Assembly: GCF_026151205.1 (NCBI RefSeq)
Contig: NC_087082.1
Coordinates: forward strand, 2,322,001-2,386,000
Source of the DNA: Bolinopsis microptera
Lineage: Eukaryota > Ctenophora > Tentaculata > Lobata > Bolinopsidae
Reading direction: 5' to 3'
Length of the DNA: 64,000 nt
Position numbers and translations under genes: made by a program. Under the pieces are notes generated by a model. It made no database searches. It saw only the letters and a list, made by a program, of their open reading frames with translations, and had not been told where the DNA came from. Below, in pieces: positions 58,093 to 64,000 of the stretch (positions are counted from its first letter, which is position 1; each line of letters opens with the position of its first letter).

Positions 58093-60828
58093 TCAGTGAA
58101 AACTTGATTTTTCATGAGATGAACTCACTTTTTAATTATTTTCTAAAACGATTTTACTCATGATATTAATGTAAGTGAGCCAATGATGTTTTCTTGCATT
58201 TAACTCATAAATATTAAAATCTTGAAGCACGATATTTACAGCTTCAACAGTGAAATTGGATGACGTCGAATTTCTTGTCGTGGTGTTACTAATTATATAA
58301 GAAAATCTAGTGGTTAACAAATAATACTAGGTCATGACTTTAAATTTTATCAGACGTCGTGTTCGAATCGTGATAAAAATGAATTTTATAAATGTTCCTG
58401 GAGGCGTTGGTCGTTTTCACGTGATTGTTGTCGACAAAAAGCAAATTCCAAGTATGTGCTAACTATGTGCTAACTATGTAGTGAGTACGTGTGCGGTAAA
58501 ACGCGTGCGGTAAAACATGCACAAATCATGATGATTGTTTCGACTACATCAGTCGCATGAGAATAAAGCTATGCCGATTATAAACCGATACCATAAACAT
58601 TTGGAAGGGGAATAGTATAATTATTTCTTAGACAAAGTTTGTGGAATCAAAATTGGAGCTGATTAAATGACAGTTGGTGCTAATTTTCAGTTAAAGCTGC
58701 CCGAGAAGACCTAGCTAATAGCTGATGGGTTTTACTTGTGGCCTTTAGTCAGGCAATTGTAACTATTCCTTCTAGACCCCCTTCACGTTGTCAATTAGCA
58801 TGGAATGGAATGTTTATGCCGTATAGACTTGCATTCATATTTGGTGTCTAAAAGAGTAAACGGTCCATGTGTTCACAATTTACGGGTTATAACTACGCGG
58901 AAATATGTGTTTCAGTGGTGGACCGAGGTGGGGCCTTCTCCACAGATACATGTGTCGTGCTTGTTGCTTTATTGAGTAGGTGCCAAATTAACGAGTTTAA
59001 AACTTGACATAATTGGTTAGTGATGCATTGCTCACGATGAAATGATGGCATTCAGGGAATGTGGTTAGTCGGTAAAATAGTAAGTGAGAAAATTAACTTT
59101 CCTAGGAAATTAACTTTCCTAGGTAGTATAAACTTTGACAATAATTTCAGCCGATTGCATGCGGAGATCCGTGATCTAAAGATACCTTATAAGGTCAATG
59201 TTGCCCCTTTCTCTTCAGTCGGAAGATTTACAGCATACCTAACCAGCTTGATAAAAGCGACTTTACGTCAATGACCGGGCTTAAGTTCAAATTTTGGGGT
59301 AACGGTGTTATTTTTGTGTGTCACCTACATACCAAATTCTTGAAACATGAGCCAAATTCTTGGAAGCCGTAATTAGGAATGTTTTGGAATTTTCAAGTTA
59401 GATAAAGATAAGGTGCACTACATCAAGAATTTTCCGTTACCACCCCTTTAGACGGCCTTTAAACAAGCTGACGAAGATAACACTTTCAATGTTACAACTT
59501 TAAGGAATCTCACCGTATTGAGCAAGAAAAAAGGTTCCCAATAATTGAACTTCTCTTCTACCATCTCACCCTGTATAGTGTATACTATTAATGAGTCAGA
59601 CGTGCGGATTAATAATTATCCTTAGTCAGTGTCGGCATACCTCGCATACACAAAGAGAGAAAGAGTGTAACCTCCTCCTCCTCCTCCTCCTCCTCCTCCT
59701 CCTCCTCCTCCTCCTCCTCCTCCTCCTCCTCCTCCTCCTCCTCCTCCTCCTCCTCCTCCTCCTCCTCCTCCTCCTCCTCCTCCTCCTCCTCCTCCTCCTC
59801 CTCCTCCTCCTCCTCCTCCTCCTCCTCCTTCTCCTCCTCCTCCTCCTCCTCCTCCTCCTCCTCCTCCTCCTCCTCCTCCTCCTCCTCCTCCTCCTCCTCC
59901 TCCTCCTACCTTGGTTACTTGTTTATAAAGAGAAAAATGACAATGCAGCTGTCCCGGTGCTACCGTATTTCATGTATGTTTCTTAGTAGGATGTGTCGTG
60001 TTGGGCACGACTTGCTAGTTGTATTGCTCACAACAATGGGATGAAGGGGATTTGTTAATAGTGACGAGTACGGGATATTGATTAACCAATCAGATTCCAA
60101 AAGCGACCTATCAGCTTCCGTAGATAATTGTCACATGTCAAAACAAACATGGTTCACTTCCACTTCACTGTTATTTTTTAAGGGTATTGTAACAGTAGAG
60201 TTCGCTATCTTGAAAATTCAGAGCGGCAACCGTACGTAATTTACTGATAAACTAAGGACCGTCAAAACCACGTCTAGTATCTGAAGTATTGCGTCAAATT
60301 ATGAGTATCTGAACTTATTAGACTATTTTCACATTCAACATGTGTTAAATGTGAAAATAACTTGGGTGGATTAAAAACCATCGTGTCAGTCGGCAGAAAT
60401 AGTTCGAATAAAAGTTGTTTTCATTTTTAGTGGATGTATTAAATAAGAAAGAGTAAATCTTACAGCCACGCTACGAGAGCTGAACCAGCTGGGACAGTAA
60501 AAACTAGTCACGTGTTAGGTATGCGAGCGTATGATCTGATCATCTCGAGCTCCATAGTTATGCTGGATAATTTAACCTGACTACTTTTTCATTATATACT
60601 GCATAATGCAGCTATTATTAGATATTAGTCATCCTATATAACGGTAGTTACCATTAGTTAGGTCACTGCTCACTAGTTGTCATGTGACTGTGCCAATTGT
60701 CACCATTCTCTATGTCTTCTGCTGTCGTTGGTTGTCACTAATTTTCACATATGTTGTGTATTGTCGCAAGCTGTCGCTAGTTGTCGCTAGTTGTCGCAAG
60801 CTGTTGCTAACCATTATTTTAATTTCAG
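58093..60828. other. 2.7 kb with no confident gene
   Basis: Apart from the CCT array at 59671-59907, nothing is recognisable. A tRNA-like pair of control boxes near 58310-58350 (TCTAGTGGTTA and GTTCGAATC) is too degenerate to call. Confidence 0.5.
59671..59907. repeat. (CCT)n array, 237 bp
   Basis: Seventy-nine CCT units with a single interruption near 59830; a pure pyrimidine/purine mirror tract able to form triplex DNA. The poly-Leu frame across it is an artefact. Confidence 0.95.
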
Positions 60829-60908
60829 GCTCTCCACAATCTGGCGGTATCCTGTATCTCTACCCAACAACTCAGGATTGAAAACTGTACAATTGAGGAC
60901 ACTGAAAG
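60829..60908 (+). CDS. Candidate exon resembling a leucine-rich repeat
   Basis: Acceptor TTAATTTCAG, donor AG|GTATTT. One frame reads ALHNLAVSCISTQQLRIENC then TIEDTER, a spacing of L/I/C like leucine-rich repeats in FBXL proteins. It could be a distal exon of the F-box gene, which would make the PLAT gene nested in an intron. Confidence 0.35.
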
Positions 60909-63593
60909 GTATTTACTAACCAACGAGTGTAAGTAATAGGGCAGATCAAGTGATATGTTATTGTTTACTTGTTCTGTTCTAGATGTACACAAACAATTGC
61001 TCAACATGTACTCATGTTATTTGTTTACATTACCACTCATCTGAGATGAGTCATCTCTCCACCCAAGAAGAACATGACATTTAGTGTGGTGTGTTCTATT
61101 CTGTGTGAGTTTAGTACAGTTTGTCTATGTGTGTGTGTTTGTGTGTGTTTATTTGTATACATGTATGTTTAATGTGTATGTGCATAATATTATGTCTATG
61201 TGTTTACTGTTTATGTGTTTATGATTATGAATGTGTGTAAGAATGTATGTAAAATCGCGAGGTCCCATCCTTGTAATGATAATATAATGTGTATGTGTCT
61301 TCTAGTATTCTTCCTATAACGGCTAACCGCTACAGGCTACACTAGACTCATTTTGCTGCTCATTCTTCGATGCGGGCTCAAATTCTTTCATGGACGAAAA
61401 TGTCGTGTCTTATTATACACAGTATGAGTTATGTAGGTATTGATCATTCAATCGCGATCAAATTATAAATAAAGAATTTACGTTAAAATGTATTTAAAAT
61501 ATATCCAAAGGAATTTCCATGTCCTCGAATCAAATTTTCCTTAAATACGCCCAAATCTCAATTCCAATAAATACAATATTGTCTGTAATATCGTGCACTG
61601 TGATAATTTAACAAGCAAGCATGTGATTACAACTGGTAGTTCATCTCACGATCCTACTTAATATTAAATATTTAACAATTGAATCTGAAGAGAACGATAT
61701 ATTATTAATAATACGTTATGCAGATAGTTTATTAAATTATTAAGAAATGTAGTATGCCATGAGAAGGTTCGTTCCCTTTAATTGTTGGCAGAATACCAAA
61801 TCTTTCGTCATTCCTGTCCACGTAGATAAATACTTCAAGACACAAAACTGAAATGGTCACCGACCATTTGCGCCTTATTTCCCACATTTACATACTTAAG
61901 GTCTGAACTCTGAACTCTGAAGTGATGCACTAAAGCATCATCCCAGTACCCACGTACACGGTGCATTCCACCTACATCCTGGTCCCCAAGCTTCCTCCTC
62001 ACTTCCTCCTTGCCACTGTTATCCAGCTGTCTCGGTCCCTATGGTATATATCTCCTTGTAAGTTTACCAGCGGAACAATTTACCAAGTTCTAAAGATTTG
62101 TCACCCCTGTATCTATCATATCTGATATCATATCCTTTAGCCCAATAAGAGAAGAGATCTTCCGTCCCTTTATGAGCAGCACAGAGTATGGATATCTAGA
62201 AATTACGGAATAAAGAATAACATTTTACCTGGCTTCCTTCAGTAGTGGTAGTAGTAGTAGCCACTCTTCAGGGTGGCCTTGAACTATAAATATCTAGAAA
62301 TGGAGCAATGTGACTTTCTTCAAGATGGTCCTAAAACTACAAAAGGTTGAGAGTAGAGAAACTGATTAATTTACCCTACTAAATGCACTGTAGTAACTAT
62401 TTACTGTAATAAACAGCCGAGACGTGATGAAATTTAGTTAATTCAATCCAATGCCACCCTGATAGTTGGTTAAACTTAAGAAAATAGTTCAACAAGTCAT
62501 TTTACCAGACAGCATCACATAATTTTAAATTAAACTTGCTCCACAACAAAGGCCTGGTACGTGCTTTAACCCCAGCCGATGACTCAGCTATACTTTGTGC
62601 CAATAAAACTCATTGCTTCCCCGATTTCTAGTACAATTTTTGGTTGTTCTGGTGCAACTCCAAAAGTTTTTGAATCTTCGGATTGCTTTTCGAGTATTTT
62701 CTCAAGCTGAACTGAAGATACATTTACTTGGTTTTGTCATAACTTGGAATAAACCTTATGAGATGAGATGAAAATATATGATAAATCTAAAAGTCAGTTA
62801 ATGTAATTTAATGATAGCAACATTTGTCCGAAAGCTATGGCAACAAATCATACAGTGGATGACTGAATCGATATTTCTGAACTAAGAGAATGCCATAATT
62901 ATTGTAGAGAAAGAAATCTAGGCACCTGCAGCCGCGAGTGCCATGAGCCAAATCAGAGATTTCAACATCTTCGGGCGTAACAAGCGGAGAAACAGCCAGA
63001 AATGAGGAGGCTCGTCGCCTCTTGCTAAACATCAATAAACTGTATATTTCTGTCTCAGTTTACTGTTTAGAGATTGAGAAAACACACTTGATCCACTATA
63101 ATATTATCTAGTGTATGTAGCACGCCTCATTATATAATATTATGTAAAAGTATGTAAAAGTAAGTTTCCACAAAGGGTTCACTTTTACTGCGATTATTTA
63201 ACAGCTGGTTAATAACTCCTCCAGCCCCTCACAAGGAACCCTCTGGTTACTACTACACGGTGTAGCAACAATCTAACCAAACACTGTGGTCCCCTGTTTA
63301 AAGGTTTAACACTCATTATAAGGATTGTTAATATTAAACATACACGTGTAGAGATGCAATGGTAACATGAACTGTGAGTAGATAGTATCATGAACTGTGT
63401 GAATGGTTTAAATATGGACTGTCTTTATACACAGTAACATTGCATGAACTGTGTATATGGTAACATGAACTGTGTGTTGTTGTCACAACAGCCGTGTAGG
63501 TATGAGCCGTGTCCTTCGCCAGACCCGGCTCCGTATCAGATGACACGTTACTCTGAGCCCCGCTAGGAGCAATATCATCAATATAATAATAAT
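60909..63593. other. 2.7 kb with no gene recognised
   Basis: A GT-rich low-complexity stretch lies at about 61080-61245. Otherwise unique AT-rich DNA; short open frames have no domain. Confidence 0.5.
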
Positions 63594-64000
63594 ATGTTAA
63601 CTGTATTAGTTAATATATACGTTAACTATATTAGTTAATATACGTTAACTATATTAGTTAATGTAAGTTAACTATATTGGTTAATGTACGTTAACTATAT
63701 TAGTTAATATAATGTACGTTAACTATATTAGTTAATATACGTTAACTATATTAGTTAATGTAAGTTGACTTTATTAGTTAACATATACGTTAACTATAAT
63801 AGTTAATATACGTTAACTATATTAGTTAATATACGTTAACTATATTAGTTAACATATACGTTAACTATATTAGTTAATATACGTTAACTATATTAGTTAA
63901 TGTAAGTTGACTTTATTAGTTAACATATACGTTAACTATAATAGTTAATATACGTTAACTATATTAGTTAATGTAAGTTGACTTTATTAGTTAACATATA
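63594..64000. repeat. Satellite of quasi-palindromic TTAACTATATTAGTTAA units
   Basis: The core GTTAACTATATTAGTTAA recurs about every 21-30 bp with variable linkers (TATAC, TGTAAG, CATATAC), plus a higher-order repeat with GTTGACTTTATTAGTTAAC. It continues beyond the right edge. Confidence 0.9.

Noticed and set aside
58300-58360. tRNA-like A box (TCTAGTGGTTA) and B box (GTTCGAATC) about 45 bp apart
   Set aside because: No acceptor or anticodon stem can be folded; at most the decayed head of a tRNA-derived SINE.
59591-59986. 131-codon plus-strand frame rich in leucine
   Set aside because: It is the translation of the CCT array; no splice context or domain.

Overview
This window looks like AT-rich nuclear DNA from an animal, probably a marine invertebrate; I cannot place the phylum from sequence alone. 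The evidence is split genes with GT..AG introns (several of many kilobases), extracellular metazoan domain families (calcium-binding EGF, matrix metalloproteinase, CUB, PLAT), an F-box gene, and L2/CR1-type LINEs alongside MULE, hAT and TIR-only DNA transposons. I found no operons, tRNA, rRNA or CRISPR.

Layout. 1-6579: no host gene recognised; holds a decayed hAT element with a broken transposase tail (4217-5052). 6580-34722 (+): thirteen exons of one type-I membrane protein with seven to nine EGF modules, one transmembrane helix and a cytoplasmic tail with an NPxY-type motif. Its 5' end lies upstream of the first exon I can see. Its long introns carry minisatellites, inverted-repeat elements and a nested transposon stack: a MULE (22731-30413) bounded by 92-bp inverted repeats and a perfect 9-bp target duplication, with an apparently full-length LINE inserted in it on the minus strand. 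ORF1 of that LINE encodes an AlkB-like dioxygenase plus an SGNH esterase; ORF2 encodes zinc fingers, endonuclease and reverse transcriptase.

38314-41577 (-): a secreted matrix metalloproteinase whose C-terminal half is CUB domains, in one huge exon plus a small last exon. 42900-45215: a repeat cluster (hAT MITE, decamer arrays, a long inverted pair, a perfect hairpin). 45540-47659 (+): a 5'-truncated, frameshifted L2-type LINE. 48023-49850 (+): the first two located exons of an F-box gene; weaker candidate exons lie further right. 57166-58092 (+): a single-exon secreted protein with a PLAT domain followed by an aerolysin-like pore-forming module. The right end is a pure CCT array (59671-59907), featureless sequence, and a satellite running off the window at 64000.

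The host genes show no shared pathway; most of the readable novelty is in the mobile elements. All assignments are by eye from motifs, reading phase and repeats; no searches were run.
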